NCBI RefSeq assembly: GCF_004302915.1
Contig: NZ_QQBI01000021.1
Span: 1 to 57,345 of the forward strand
DNA from: Komagataeibacter xylinus
GTDB taxonomy: Bacteria; Pseudomonadota; Alphaproteobacteria; Acetobacterales; Acetobacteraceae
Length of the DNA: 57,345 nt
Reading direction: 5' to 3'
The translations under genes were made by a program, and so were the position numbers. The notes beneath the pieces are model-generated. The model saw only the letters and a program-made list of their open reading frames with translations, ran no database searches and was not told the DNA's origin. This document shows positions 11,014 to 20,191 of this stretch, piece by piece; positions within the stretch are counted from its first letter, which is position 1; each line of letters begins with the position of its first letter.

Positions 11014-12084
11014 ATGAGCCGTTTCTGGAGCCCGATCGTACACAGCCTGACCCCGTATGTGCCGGGCGAGCAGCCCAGGATGGCCAACCTGATCAAGCTG
11101 AATACCAACGAGTGCCCGTACGGCCCCTCACCCAGAGTGCTCGAGGCCATCAGGGCGGCGACCAACGACACGCTGCGCCTCTACCCCGACCCCACGGCCC
11201 ACGGCCTGTGCACGGCCATTGCCACCGCGCATGACGTGCCGGTGGACCATGTGTTCGTGGGCAATGGCTCGGACGAGGTACTTGCCCATGCCTTTCAGGG
11301 GCTGCTCAACCATGAGGCTCCCCTGCTCTTCCCCGACATTACCTACAGCTTCTACCCCGTCTATTGCGGGCTGTATGGCATACGCCATGAGACCGTGCCG
11401 CTTGACGGGGCGATGGGCATCGACATCGCGGCCTATCGCAGGCCGTGTGGCGGCATCATCCTGCCCAACCCCAACGCGCCCACCGGCATCGCCCTCGGGC
11501 TGGAGGCCATACGCACCCTGCTGCGCGACCACCCCGATGCGGTGGTGGTGGTGGATGAAGCCTATGTTGATTTCGGGGCCGAGACGGCCATACCCCTCGT
11601 AGCAGAACACCCCAACCTGCTCGTGGTGCGCACGCTCTCCAAATCAAGCGCGCTGGCGGGGCTGCGGGTGGGCTATGCCATTGGCCAGCCTGACCTGATC
11701 GCAGCCCTGACCCGCGTCAAGGACAGTTTCAACTCCTATCCGCTTGACCGCCTGGCGCAGGTAGGTGCCATTGCCGCGATTGAAGATCGGGAATGGCTTG
11801 CAAACACCAGCGCCAGGATCATAAGCTCACGCGACAGGCTGACAGACAGCCTGGGAAAGATGGGGTTCGAGGTCCTGCCATCACGGGCGAATTTCGTATT
11901 CGCCCGGCATCCGGACCGTGACGGCGCACAGCTTGCCGCAGCCCTGCGGGCGCGGGCGATCATTGTGCGTCATTTCCGGACCCCGCGCATTGCACAATGG
12001 CTCCGCATCACCATTGGCACGGAGGCCGAATGCCAGGCCCTGATACAGGGGCTGGCCGACGTGCTTGCGCTGAACGAGGGGTAA
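11014..12084 (+). CDS. hisC: histidinol-phosphate aminotransferase
   Basis: Fold-type I PLP aminotransferase of 356 residues. Motifs seen are [12 protein letters not shown] near the N-terminus, [16 protein letters not shown] with the PLP-contacting Asp and Tyr, and [16 protein letters not shown] with the Schiff-base Lys. It transfers the amino group from glutamate to imidazole acetol phosphate in histidine synthesis; HisC enzymes often also act on aromatic amino acids. It is not in a his operon here, so it may be a second, broader-range copy. The start MSRFW at 11014 is preferred over an upstream ATG because family proteins begin close to this point. Confidence 0.9.
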   Translation: MSRFWSPIVHSLTPYVPGEQPRMANLIKLNTNECPYGPSPRVLEAIRAATNDTLRLYPDPTAHGLCTAIATAHDVPVDHVFVGNGSDEVLAHAFQGLLNHEAPLLFPDITYSFYPVYCGLYGIRHETVPLDGAMGIDIAAYRRPCGGIILPNPNAPTGIALGLEAIRTLLRDHPDAVVVVDEAYVDFGAETAIPLVAEHPNLLVVRTLSKSSALAGLRVGYAIGQPDLIAALTRVKDSFNSYPLDRLAQVGAIAAIEDREWLANTSARIISSRDRLTDSLGKMGFEVLPSRANFVFARHPDRDGAQLAAALRARAIIVRHFRTPRIAQWLRITIGTEAECQALIQGLADVLALNEG

Positions 12085-12216
12085 CCCCCCGGTTCATCAT
12101 GCATCGCGCTGCCACCCGTCCCACTCGGGCCGGGCAGGCGTGGTGCGTGCTGCGCCTCTTTCCATAATACGGTTAACAACTCATTTCCTGGACCACAGGT
12201 CCACAGGATCCTTATC

Positions 12217-12501
12217 ATGCGCGCATTCCACGGACAGATGTCCGATAACCAGCCGATCCGTCGCACCCTTGCCGAAAAGCAGAAGCAGTTGCGCGACCTG
12301 CGCGAGACGCTGGCCTCCATGAAATCGCATACCGCACCCGCCCTGCGCGAAAGCGTACAGAAACGCATCCGCCAGCTTGAAAGCGAAGTGACAGCCGCCC
12401 CTGCCCTCAAGACAGCCGACCGGCGCAACACACAGGTGGCGGCACCGGGGGGCGCCGACCGCCCGCGCTCCCCGCGCAGGCGGCCTGAACGCAACCTCTG
12501 A
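12217..12501 (+). CDS. small coiled-coil protein, unknown function
   Basis: A 94-residue charged protein. Residues about 16-60 are rich in Lys, Glu, Gln, Arg and Leu with heptad-like spacing, suggesting a coiled coil; the tail is Pro/Arg-rich and probably disordered. No enzyme motif or membrane segment. The ATG at 12217 has AGGA 8 bases upstream; a second ATG at 12238 is possible. A good terminator follows immediately, which supports a real transcript. Not recognised as a named family. Confidence 0.6.
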   Translation: MRAFHGQMSDNQPIRRTLAEKQKQLRDLRETLASMKSHTAPALRESVQKRIRQLESEVTAAPALKTADRRNTQVAAPGGADRPRSPRRRPERNL

Positions 12502-12509
12502 TCCATAGG

Positions 12510-12543
12510 AAAAGGCCGGAGCCCACAGGGTTCCGGCCTTTTT
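12510..12543 (+). terminator. rho-independent terminator
   Basis: A perfect 10-bp stem (12511-12520 with 12532-12541) starts about 10 bases after the small coiled-coil gene. It is A-rich before and T-rich after, so it could act on both strands. Confidence 0.88.
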
Positions 12544-12575
12544 CATATCGTCACGCCGGGCGTCAGACCCACAAT

Positions 12576-12660
12576 CAAAAGTTTCTGGGTGCCGACTTTT
12601 TTCAAAAAGGCAGTGTTTTTCTTAAGCTTTTTGAAAAAAGCGTCCCCAAAAACTTCTGAT
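12576..12660 (-). repeat. dispersed palindromic repeat, copy A (reverse orientation, diverged)
   Basis: One of six copies of an approximately 85-bp element in this window. It begins with AAAAGTTTCTGGGTGCCG and ends with CCCCAAAAACTTCT, which are imperfect inverted repeats of each other. Inside are degenerate versions of two A/T-centred hairpins. It lies between convergent genes (small coiled-coil gene and MFS transporter) and between their two terminators. Confidence 0.75.
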
Positions 12661-12676
12661 TTTTGCGATACGCCAT

Positions 12677-12712
12677 AAAAAACGGGCCTGCCCCTTCATG
12701 GGGGCAGGCCCG
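12677..12712 (-). terminator. rho-independent terminator after the MFS gene
   Basis: On the minus strand a perfect 12-bp GC-rich stem (12701-12712 with 12683-12694, 6-base loop) is followed by six T (12682-12677). It lies about 50 bases after the transporter stop. Confidence 0.92.
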
Positions 12713-12763
12713 CTTGACCCACAGGCCCCTGAAGGCGCCTGCGGGGCAGGAAAAGTGGATGGA

Positions 12764-14080
12764 TCAGTGACCCAGCGTCACTTCCTCCGCCACGTCACCG
12801 CGGGCCGCGGCTTCATCAATGTAGCGGCGGGCTTCGGGCGAGACCGTCAGCACCAGCGTCAGCGCGGCCGAGGCCACATACAGGCCACAGAAGATCCAGA
12901 TGATCCCCTCGATGCCGTGCCAGCTTTCGAACCACGTCACGATGGCCGGGCCAACCCAGGTGCTCGCACCCGCGCCCAGACCCAGGGCGGACAGGGCAGC
13001 GGCCTTTTCCTTCGGGCAGATCTGCGGCACCAGGCCAGACAGCGGCACGAAGGCGGCAATAGTGGCGCCATACAGCGCGCCCATCACGGCGGCGATGGCG
13101 AAGTTGCCGGGGAACATCTGCGGCACGTAGTAGAACAGCGGCACCGTGATCGCGGCACCAACACAGCCGAACAGGGCGACAACGGTGCGGTGGCCCAGAC
13201 GGTCCGCCGTGATGCCGGACACGAGGTTCACCAGGATGTTCGACAGGAAGATGATCGACAGGAGCTGCAGCCACTGCGACAGCGAGAAGCCGATGACCTT
13301 GGTGAAGAACGCCGGCATGATCACCAGGAACGCATATTCCGACGACGTGTTGATGGTGCGCACGATCATGGCGACAAACGTCTTGGGCTCACGCCACAGG
13401 ATGCTGATCGAACTGAAGAAGATCGTAGCCGGCTTGGTACCCACGGGGGCCAGGCGGCGCGAGCCGATGGGCTCACGCGTCATGAGCAGGGCCAGCAGGC
13501 CACCAAACATGACCAGACCCAGCGAGGACCAGAACGTCGCCATCTCGCCGATCAGCGGAATGGAGAAGCTGGCGAACAGCGAACCCAGCGTGGGCAGCCC
13601 GCCCGAGAACGCGAACCAGAACCACCCGGCAGCCGAGCCAAGCTGGCGCGGCGGCGTTGCAGCCGCGATCCACACCAGGAAGCCATAGGTGAACAGCGGG
13701 TAGCCAAAACCGCGCATGGTGTAGGCGGCCAGCATGATGGGATAGCTGTTGACGGCCACGCCAAAGGTCAGGAACACGACCTCGAACACGCCCCAGATGG
13801 CAAGGCCGATCCACATGACCCGCTTGGGGCCCCACAGGTCGGACAGTGGCCCCGAAGCCCAGGAGGACAGGGAGACGGTCACGCCATAGATGGTGAACAG
13901 AAGCGCCGTATTGCGCGATGAAATGCCCTGCCCCTCAAGATAGGGCGCCAGGTAGCCGGCCTCGACACCATCACCGATCATGAAGAACAGCAGACCGACG
14001 AACCCCCAGAACAGGGGGGCCGGAATGCCAAGCCGATCGGCCAGGGACGTTGATTCGGACAGATTGTCTGTCTGTTTCAA
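12764..14080 (-). CDS. MFS transporter, polyol-type (RbtT/DalT/CsbX-like)
   Basis: A 438-residue inner-membrane carrier with about 12 hydrophobic segments. The major-facilitator loop 2-3 signature appears as SGPLSDLWGPKR, with a matching GITADRLGHR after segment 8. The overall pattern, including GDGVEAGYLAPYL near the start, resembles the ribitol/D-arabitol/CsbX branch, so a polyol or sugar acid is the likely substrate. I chose a TTG start at 14080, preceded by AAAGAGGAGA; an ATG at 14137 in frame would add 19 residues but has no ribosome-binding site. Upstream lies a long AT-rich region with an inverted repeat. The mannitol 2-dehydrogenase at 20187 could use its substrate; that link is inference. 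Confidence 0.85.
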   Translation of the reverse strand: MKQTDNLSESTSLADRLGIPAPLFWGFVGLLFFMIGDGVEAGYLAPYLEGQGISSRNTALLFTIYGVTVSLSSWASGPLSDLWGPKRVMWIGLAIWGVFEVVFLTFGVAVNSYPIMLAAYTMRGFGYPLFTYGFLVWIAAATPPRQLGSAAGWFWFAFSGGLPTLGSLFASFSIPLIGEMATFWSSLGLVMFGGLLALLMTREPIGSRRLAPVGTKPATIFFSSISILWREPKTFVAMIVRTINTSSEYAFLVIMPAFFTKVIGFSLSQWLQLLSIIFLSNILVNLVSGITADRLGHRTVVALFGCVGAAITVPLFYYVPQMFPGNFAIAAVMGALYGATIAAFVPLSGLVPQICPKEKAAALSALGLGAGASTWVGPAIVTWFESWHGIEGIIWIFCGLYVASAALTLVLTVSPEARRYIDEAAARGDVAEEVTLGH

Positions 14081-14801
14081 GGGGAGAGTCTCCTCTTTCA
14101 CAGGCAGCCGACACGAAAACGAGCGGCCCCGCCTCATTGCGGAGCGTCGATGCAGGCTGCGTCCGCACAGTCCGGCTTTCCGGAAACACCAGTGCGGAAC
14201 TCAGTTTCACAAGTCGGGCGTGCAACCACCCGTGCGGGTCACGACCATGAGGGGCAGGCAGGCGGCACAAGCGCCAAAACGCCAGCGCATCATGCCTGGC
14301 AGACCTGCTGTTCATGCGTGTGACCAGCCGCAAGTCGTCAATCCGGCAGGAAAACGCGCCCCTAGGCGCGGCTTTCATAGCAATGCGATGAAAAAACACA
14401 TAAAGCGCACCGAAAAACGCGCACGATGCCGTGATTTCCCAGCGCCGGAAAGACCATGAATTGGCCAGATATACAAAATCGTTTCAGTATCGAACGATTT
14501 CAAAATAACAGGATAGTTTCTGACCTCCGCCAAAACACGAAAAATATATTCAGTGGGGATAATCTATACTAAAAAAGTCTCGTGAATGTAAGGGAATTTT
14601 CGAAATTTTGACACGATTCCGATTTCTTCCTTATTATATCAATAACTTTCAGATGATATTTTTATGCATGGACCGCATGCATCGCCCACCACCCCCACCT
14701 TTCGCGCCGGGTGGGTTCCTGCCATAGTCGGGGCCGCACCCCGGTGGGGCAGATGCGCCCGCGCTGCCCCTCGTGGTCGGGACAGGACAAACGGAACGGT
14801 C
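14081..14801. other. long AT-rich regulatory gap, MFS / exported protein
   Basis: About 720 bases without a supported gene between divergent genes. From about 14460 to 14660 the DNA is strikingly A/T-rich compared with its surroundings and carries an 8-base-arm inverted repeat (14476-14500). It is the likely promoter and control region of the MFS transporter. No small RNA was identified. Confidence 0.5.
14476..14500. promoter_or_regulatory. candidate operator upstream of the MFS transporter
   Basis: A perfect inverted repeat, AAATCGTT and AACGATTT, separated by 9 bases, lies in the AT-rich divergent gap. Size and spacing suit a dimeric helix-turn-helix repressor. No regulator gene adjoins it; the binding protein is unknown. 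Confidence 0.45.
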
Positions 14802-15257
14802 ATGGTGAACATCAAGCTGTCTTTACGCCTCGCCGCGCTGCCGGTTGCATTGCTGCTTTCTTCTGCGGGCTTCAGCACGCTGGCCCATGGGCAGAGCCTG
14901 GCCACGCAGAAAGTGCAGCGCGCCATGGATGTGCTGCGCCTCAAGCCCGACCTGGCCAGCAAGGCGTGCCTCGACAAGCTTGACGACCTGCACAAGATGG
15001 AAAAGGTGATTGAGGAGGCGGGCGAGAGCGCGCACAACCCCAACCTGTCGCTGGCACATGACGTGATGGAATCCGACTACGAGGACGCCACCGAATCCTG
15101 CGTGCCCGATGCCGCCAAGCTGTGTGCCAGCCCCGGACCGCTTGCCAGCGCCAACCAGAAGAAACTGTGCGACTCGCTTGATGCGATCATGTCGGTTGAT
15201 GGATCGGATGAAGGCGATGAAGCCGTCTCCGCCCCGCAGGGCACGTCATCAGACTGA
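14802..15257 (+). CDS. small exported protein, unknown function
   Basis: A 151-residue protein with a clear Sec signal peptide: Lys/Arg at the start, a hydrophobic core LAALPVALLLSS, and a likely cleavage after AHG or nearby (about residues 27-28). The mature part has four Cys (in KACLDK, ESCVPD, KLCASP and KKLCDS), probably two disulfides in the periplasm. The C-terminus is acidic and Ser-rich. I chose the ATG at 14802 because it starts the signal peptide; the frame is open further upstream without a signal. Not recognised as a named family. Repeat copy B follows it. Confidence 0.7.
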   Translation: MVNIKLSLRLAALPVALLLSSAGFSTLAHGQSLATQKVQRAMDVLRLKPDLASKACLDKLDDLHKMEKVIEEAGESAHNPNLSLAHDVMESDYEDATESCVPDAAKLCASPGPLASANQKKLCDSLDAIMSVDGSDEGDEAVSAPQGTSSD

Positions 15258-15287
15258 CCAGCCTTCAGCCATCCCGCTGAAACCATA

Positions 15288-15369
15288 GAAGTTCCTGGTT
15301 AAGCTTTTCCAGAAAGCTTCAAGAGAATGCCGCCTTTCTGAAAAAAAAGGCGGCACCCGAAACTTTCAC
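15288..15369 (+). repeat. dispersed palindromic repeat, copy B
   Basis: The copy begins GAAGTTCCTGGTTAAGCTT and ends GGCGGCACCCGAAACTTTC. Both internal hairpins are present: an AAGCTT-type palindrome (about 15300-15320) and a strong GCCGCCTT/AAGGCGGC hairpin (15329-15354). It lies exactly between the convergent ends of the small exported protein and opgH and may terminate both. Confidence 0.8.
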
Positions 15370-15373
15370 CATT

Positions 15374-17560
15374 TCAAGGCAGTTGCGCCAGCAGGTGCAG
15401 CCCTTCGGCGCTGCCCAGCACGGCGGATTTTTCCGCCCGGTTGAGTTCGCGCACCGCCGTGGCCAGGTCAGGCGCCTCGCGCAGCTTGAGCAGCCCCACC
15501 AGCAGCGCCGGGTTGATCGGGTCGCCCCGCCTGCGCGGCGGCGGCAGCATGATCTCGTGCACCCGCAAAAGCCCCCCACGGGCGCGCAGGGCGGCAATGG
15601 CCTCCTGTATCGGGTGGCCTGCCATCTGGCCCATATAGGTCACGGCCTCATGCAGCACCGGCGGCGGGTCCGTCTCCTCGGGGATGAGCAGCAGCCGTGC
15701 GCGGCGCAGGGCCTGGCCTGCGGCTTCACTGCCGGTAAAGGCGGCAAGCGGAATGGCGCAGACCAGCCCCAGCGTGACCGGCAGCATCCATAAAAACAGC
15801 GGCAGCGACACGCTCCACGCTGCCCCCGCCAGTGCAAGGCCCAGCACCGTATGCACCCAGTACAGCCGCACGTTCTGCATGATCTGCAGGCCGCCCGCAT
15901 CACGCCGCTGCGCATTCCAGCCGGAATCACGCCCCAGCAGGATGGACAGCACGCCCGCCGTCTGGATCATCATGGCAATCGGCGCGATCAGGCCGCCGAT
16001 CAGCGTCTCGACCATAATGGAGGCCGCCGCCATGATCGCGCCACCGCAGCCCCGGCGCAGCGGACCATCAATGAGCAGCAGCATGTAGGCCAGGATCTTG
16101 GGGGCAAGCAGCACGATCATGGTGCCGATGAACATGTATTCCGCCTGCACGGGGTCAACATGCGGCCAGTGCGGGTAGAGCAGCTTGGTATCGCCAAAAT
16201 ATTCCGGCTTGTAGAAGCGGTTCTGCAGCGAGACCACAATGCCCACGAGCAGGAAAACCAGCCATAGCGGCGCCGTGACATAGGAGCCGATGCCCATGAG
16301 CATGTGCATACGGCTGACCCAGTGCAGCCCCCGCGCAGGCAGCACCTTGGCGTGCTGCAGGTTGCCCTGGCACCAGCGCCGATCGCGGATGGCGATATCG
16401 GTCAGCGAGGGCGGGCTTTCCTCATAGGAGCCCATCAGGGCGGGCACCATGTGAATGGCCCAGCCGCCACGGCGCATGAGGGCCGCCTCGACAAAGTCAT
16501 GGCTCAGGATCGCCCCGCCAAAGGGCTTGCGGCCCGGCAGGTGCGGCATGCCCGCCTGCTCGGCAAAGGCTGCCGTGCGGATGACCGCGTTATGCCCCCA
16601 GTAATTGCCCTCCGACCCGTGCCACCAGGCAATGCCGTGGGCAATCAGCGGGCCATAAACGCGGCCTGCGAACTGCTGCATGCGCGCAAACAGCGTGCGC
16701 CCGTTCACGATCACCGGCAGGGACTGGATCAGGGCCACGCCGGGATTGTTTTCCATGGCCGAGGTCAGGCGCACGATCACGTCGCCCGACATGACGCTGT
16801 CGGCATCGAGCGTGATCATCTGCTGGTAGGCCGCGCCGTAATTGCGCACCCATTCGCCAATATTGCCGGCCTTGCGGTCGGTATTGACCGCGCGCCTGCG
16901 GTAGAACAGCCGCCCGCCCCAGCCCGTGGCGCGGCACAGGGCCATGTAGGCGGCTTCCTCCGCCACCCAGATGTCGGGGTCAGTCGTGTCGGACAGGATG
17001 AACACGTCAAACGCGCGTTCCTGCCGCGTGGCGCCCAGGCTGTCGATGGTGGCGCGCAGCCCGGCCATGACGCGGCCCGGATCTTCATTATAGGTGGGCA
17101 TGAGCAGCGCCGTGCGGGTGGTGACCCGCGGCAGCGCGCCACTGCGCCTGATGCCAAGCCCAAGCCCGCCATGCGCCAGCATGGAGGCAAAGCCCGCCAG
17201 CGCCGAGGTAAAGGCCAGCGCGATCCACAGGAACAGCATGACGAACAGCAGCAGCATGACCATGCCCGCCACCGAGCGCTGCACGGCATTGAACACGAGG
17301 TCCATCTCGTAACCGGCCATGGCGGTCATGGCCACGGCGCCGCCAATCACCAGCAGCCGCCGCAGCCCGATCAGCCGCCACTCGGTGGTGGGCACCGGGG
17401 GGCGGCCATGCCGGTCGGGCTCGGCTTCGAGCGCGCGCACGGGCATGTCGAGCGGGGCTTCGGGCGGCAGGGCGGCCCAGCCCTGCGGCAGCAGGCTGGC
17501 AGGCGGCACGGGCCGGGCCGGGCGCGGTGGCGCCCCTATGGCGTCCATCGATAGACCCAT
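15374..17560 (-). CDS. opgH: glucans biosynthesis glucosyltransferase
   Basis: Inner-membrane glycosyltransferase (GT2) that builds the beta-1,2-linked backbone of osmoregulated periplasmic glucans from UDP-glucose. It has 728 residues, near family length. The cytoplasmic catalytic part carries ITLDADSVMSGD (DxD region) and DRRWCQGN (the Q/R-x-x-R-W-type motif), flanked by N-terminal and several C-terminal membrane segments. The gene overlaps the end of opgG by 25 bases (or 13 if the internal ATG at 17548 is used), so the two are translated together. Repeat copy B lies just after its stop. Confidence 0.95.
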   Translation of the reverse strand: MGLSMDAIGAPPRPARPVPPASLLPQGWAALPPEAPLDMPVRALEAEPDRHGRPPVPTTEWRLIGLRRLLVIGGAVAMTAMAGYEMDLVFNAVQRSVAGMVMLLLFVMLFLWIALAFTSALAGFASMLAHGGLGLGIRRSGALPRVTTRTALLMPTYNEDPGRVMAGLRATIDSLGATRQERAFDVFILSDTTDPDIWVAEEAAYMALCRATGWGGRLFYRRRAVNTDRKAGNIGEWVRNYGAAYQQMITLDADSVMSGDVIVRLTSAMENNPGVALIQSLPVIVNGRTLFARMQQFAGRVYGPLIAHGIAWWHGSEGNYWGHNAVIRTAAFAEQAGMPHLPGRKPFGGAILSHDFVEAALMRRGGWAIHMVPALMGSYEESPPSLTDIAIRDRRWCQGNLQHAKVLPARGLHWVSRMHMLMGIGSYVTAPLWLVFLLVGIVVSLQNRFYKPEYFGDTKLLYPHWPHVDPVQAEYMFIGTMIVLLAPKILAYMLLLIDGPLRRGCGGAIMAAASIMVETLIGGLIAPIAMMIQTAGVLSILLGRDSGWNAQRRDAGGLQIMQNVRLYWVHTVLGLALAGAAWSVSLPLFLWMLPVTLGLVCAIPLAAFTGSEAAGQALRRARLLLIPEETDPPPVLHEAVTYMGQMAGHPIQEAIAALRARGGLLRVHEIMLPPPRRRGDPINPALLVGLLKLREAPDLATAVRELNRAEKSAVLGSAEGLHLLAQLP

Positions 17561-19059
17561 TCTTCTGATACCGGGCCATTGTCATCGGCCAGCACGCAGT
17601 TCAGTTCCGCCACCTTGGCATCATTGGGGGCAAACTCGAACGTGCTGCGCCAGCCATGGATAGGCTCGACCGGCTCGACCACCACATTGCGGATTTCCCC
17701 CGCCGAGGTACGGCATTGCAGGTGGAAATGCGGGTTATCAGGCAGTTTGTCGAAGGGCGTGCCGGTAAAATCGAGATCGAAGAAGCGCGTATGCGAATCA
17801 TCGGTCGCATCCCCCACGCGGGTCGCGGCGATGCGCGCAAGCTTCGTGGGCCAGGGCGTATCCCACCCCCAGTACATGCGGTAGGTGAACACATATTCAC
17901 GGCCTGCCGCCAGCGGCTCCTGCGGGCGCCAGAACGAGACGATGTTGTCATTGACCTCGTTGGGGGTGGGGATTTCCACCAGGTCAACCGCCCCTGCCCC
18001 CCAGTCCCCGATCGGCTCGATCCATAGCGAGGGGCGCTTTTCGTAATTCAGCGCCACGTCCTCGAAGTCAGCAAAGGCACGCTTGCGCTGCATCAGGCCA
18101 AAGCCATGCGGCCGCACATCGGTAAAGGCGGAGAACTGCAGGTCACGCGGGTTGCGCAGCGGGCGCCACAACTGCTGGCCGCTGCCGGTCCACATGGAAA
18201 GCCCCTCGCTGTCATGGGCGGCGGGGCGCCAGTCATCCACGTGCGAGCGGTCATTGGCATCAAAATAGAACATGCCGGTAAGCGGGGCGATGCCAGACTC
18301 GGCAATCGCCTTGCGCGGGTAAAGCGAGGACTGCACGTCAAACACCGTGGTCTCGCCGGGGCGGATGGTAAAGCGGAACGCACCGGTGAGCGAGGGGCTG
18401 TCGAGCAGTGCATGCAGCACCACGCTATCCACGCCCGCTTTGGGCTTTTCCAGCCAGAAGGCACGGAACAGGGCGAATTCCTCGCCCGTCGGGTCGCCGG
18501 TGCCATTGGCGAAGCCACGGGCGGACAGGCCATAGGTCTGCCCCTTGGCCACGGCGCGGAAATAGGACGCGCCGAGAAAGACGCAGAACTCCTCCATCAC
18601 GCCCGGCGTATTGATGGGCGCGCGCAGGCGCAGCCCGGCAAAGCCGATATCATCATTCACGCGCAGGGCGGGGTCGTTATAGGTAAACATGTCGGGGTTG
18701 AAGGCGATGGGGCGGCTCTGGCCATCAACCACCTCGTTCATGTCGATCCGGGGCGCGTACAGATAGCCACGGGGAAAGAACTCGACCTCGAAACCGAGGT
18801 TCTCGCCATGCCACAGCGCCTGCTCGGGGCGGTAGGCCATGGAATTGTACTGATCGAAATTCAGGTTGCGCAGGGCTGTGGGCAAGGACTGGGAAGGCGG
18901 CTGGTAAGCCTGCTGCGACAACTGGTGGGCCAGGGTGCGAACCGTGTTGGAATCAAAATTGCTGCTCTGGGTTGCCCTGGCTGCGCGTGGCGCGGCAAAC
19001 CCCACGACCGACAGGGCGGACAGGGCCGTGCCCGCTTTCATGAAATTACGTCGTAACAC
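17536..19059 (-). CDS. opgG: glucan biosynthesis protein G
   Basis: Periplasmic protein needed for synthesis and branching of osmoregulated periplasmic glucans together with OpgH. It has 507 residues. The N-terminus MLRRNFMKAGTALSAL has a twin-arginine motif followed by a hydrophobic stretch and an Ala-x-Ala type site (about residue 29), so Tat export is likely. The start codon is GTG at 19059, with GGAG nine bases upstream. The overlap with opgH defines an opgGH operon. OpgC, which decorates the same glucan, is encoded about 5 kb away at 24486. Confidence 0.95.
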   Translation of the reverse strand: MLRRNFMKAGTALSALSVVGFAAPRAARATQSSNFDSNTVRTLAHQLSQQAYQPPSQSLPTALRNLNFDQYNSMAYRPEQALWHGENLGFEVEFFPRGYLYAPRIDMNEVVDGQSRPIAFNPDMFTYNDPALRVNDDIGFAGLRLRAPINTPGVMEEFCVFLGASYFRAVAKGQTYGLSARGFANGTGDPTGEEFALFRAFWLEKPKAGVDSVVLHALLDSPSLTGAFRFTIRPGETTVFDVQSSLYPRKAIAESGIAPLTGMFYFDANDRSHVDDWRPAAHDSEGLSMWTGSGQQLWRPLRNPRDLQFSAFTDVRPHGFGLMQRKRAFADFEDVALNYEKRPSLWIEPIGDWGAGAVDLVEIPTPNEVNDNIVSFWRPQEPLAAGREYVFTYRMYWGWDTPWPTKLARIAATRVGDATDDSHTRFFDLDFTGTPFDKLPDNPHFHLQCRTSAGEIRNVVVEPVEPIHGWRSTFEFAPNDAKVAELNCVLADDNGPVSEEWVYRWTP

Positions 19060-19177
19060 CTAGTTCAACTCCAGTCCGTTCTTCTTTTCAGAAGTGCTGA
19101 CACATTTATTCTTAATTTTTTACCACTGGGCAAAGGCACTTATGCCACAACCGTGATCAACAGTGCTGATGGCTTTT

Positions 19178-19531
19178 TCACGGCGTGGATGAACACATGC
19201 CTGCCAATGTTTCAAGTGGGCCCCGTACTGCCTCGCGCGCGGCCTGCTCGATTTCACGGTACAGGCGCAGCACCGCCTCCCCCTCCGCCGAAAGGCCGGC
19301 CCCGCCGCCGCCGCCCGGTCGCGCGCTGACCAGCGGGCGGGCAAAAGTGGTATTCATCGCCTCGACCAGCAGCCACGCCCGCCGGTAGGACATGCCCATG
19401 GCCCGTGCGGCCGCCGAGATCGAGCCGGTCTCGCCAATCTGCTCGAGCAGGCGGATCTTGCCATGCCCGAGCAGGGGCGTGCCATCGGCGTCGAGCCGCA
19501 AGGTCAGGCGCATCTGTGTCATGTTTTCCAT
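19178..19531 (-). CDS. ModE-like winged-helix regulator (N-terminal domain only)
   Basis: A 117-residue protein with the ModE/LysR-type winged helix: LLEQIGETGSISAAARAMGM followed by SYRRAWLLVEAMN (about residues 28-60), the recognition-helix pattern of molybdate regulator ModE. It lacks the C-terminal molybdate-binding domains (full ModE is about 260 residues), as in single-domain ModE-like proteins. No molybdate transport genes are nearby, so what it senses is open. It lies between opgG and a divergent GNAT gene 73 bases away and may control either. Confidence 0.82.
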   Translation of the reverse strand: MENMTQMRLTLRLDADGTPLLGHGKIRLLEQIGETGSISAAARAMGMSYRRAWLLVEAMNTTFARPLVSARPGGGGGAGLSAEGEAVLRLYREIEQAAREAVRGPLETLAGMCSSTP

Positions 19532-19604
19532 ACTCCCGGCAGGCCGCTATGATAATGGCCTCTTCTACCTGAAATATCCTTATCTGGAATGGATTTTTCC
19601 CATT

Positions 19605-20165
19605 ATGTACCACCCTGCCCCCGCATCGGGGTCACCTTCGGCTTCATGGGCCCCGATGCAGCCGGGCCATCTGCCTGCTGTGGCAGCACTCGCCGCCCGG
19701 ATGCACCCCGGCTGCCCCGAACGGGCGGAGGTGCTTGATGAACGCCGCAGCCTGTGCCCGGCGGGCTGCCAGGTATTGGTCAAGCCGGACGGGCAGGTGC
19801 GCGGCTACATGCTGAGCCACCCGTGGCACATGGCCCACCCGCCTGCGCTCGATACCCTTCTTGGCCGCCTGCCCGCCCGGCCCGACTGCTGGTATCTGCA
19901 TGATATTGCTATCGATCCCGCGCTGCGCGGTCAGGGCCATGCCCATGCGGCGCTGCGCCATCTCGGTGCGCAGGCGCGCCTGCATGGCGTGAAATGGCTG
20001 GCCCTGATGGCCGCGGAAGGGGCGCGCGCGCTCTGGGCGCATCTGGGGTTTGCGCCAATACCTGAGGTGCCCGCCGCCATTACCGTAAGCTATGGCGCGG
20101 ATGCCTGCCCCATGCGCCGGGCAGCGGACATATTTCAAAATAATAAAGGTCGCGAAACCTTTTGA
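19605..20165 (+). CDS. GNAT family N-acetyltransferase
   Basis: A 186-residue acetyltransferase. The acetyl-CoA binding motif A is seen as LHDIAIDPALRGQGHAHAAL, followed by WLALMAAEGARALWAHLGF, a typical GNAT C-terminal half. I chose ATG 19605 because the frame upstream has no ribosome-binding site and overlaps the ModE-like gene on the other strand; ATG 19653 is an alternative. Substrate unknown. The stop codon and last few codons lie at the edge of repeat copy C, suggesting the C-terminus was remodelled by it. Confidence 0.82.
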   Translation: MYHPAPASGSPSASWAPMQPGHLPAVAALAARMHPGCPERAEVLDERRSLCPAGCQVLVKPDGQVRGYMLSHPWHMAHPPALDTLLGRLPARPDCWYLHDIAIDPALRGQGHAHAALRHLGAQARLHGVKWLALMAAEGARALWAHLGFAPIPEVPAAITVSYGADACPMRRAADIFQNNKGRETF

Positions 20166-20191
20166 AAAAAGCTGCACCAGAAACTTTTACA
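20146..20191 (-). repeat. dispersed palindromic repeat, copy C (half copy)
   Basis: Only one half is recognisable: CCTTTTGAAAAAAGCTGCACC, one base too long to be a perfect match, then AGAAACTTTTAC as the terminal motif. It bridges the convergent ends of the GNAT gene (whose TGA stop lies inside it) and the mannitol dehydrogenase gene. It is the most degenerate of the six copies. Confidence 0.55.
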
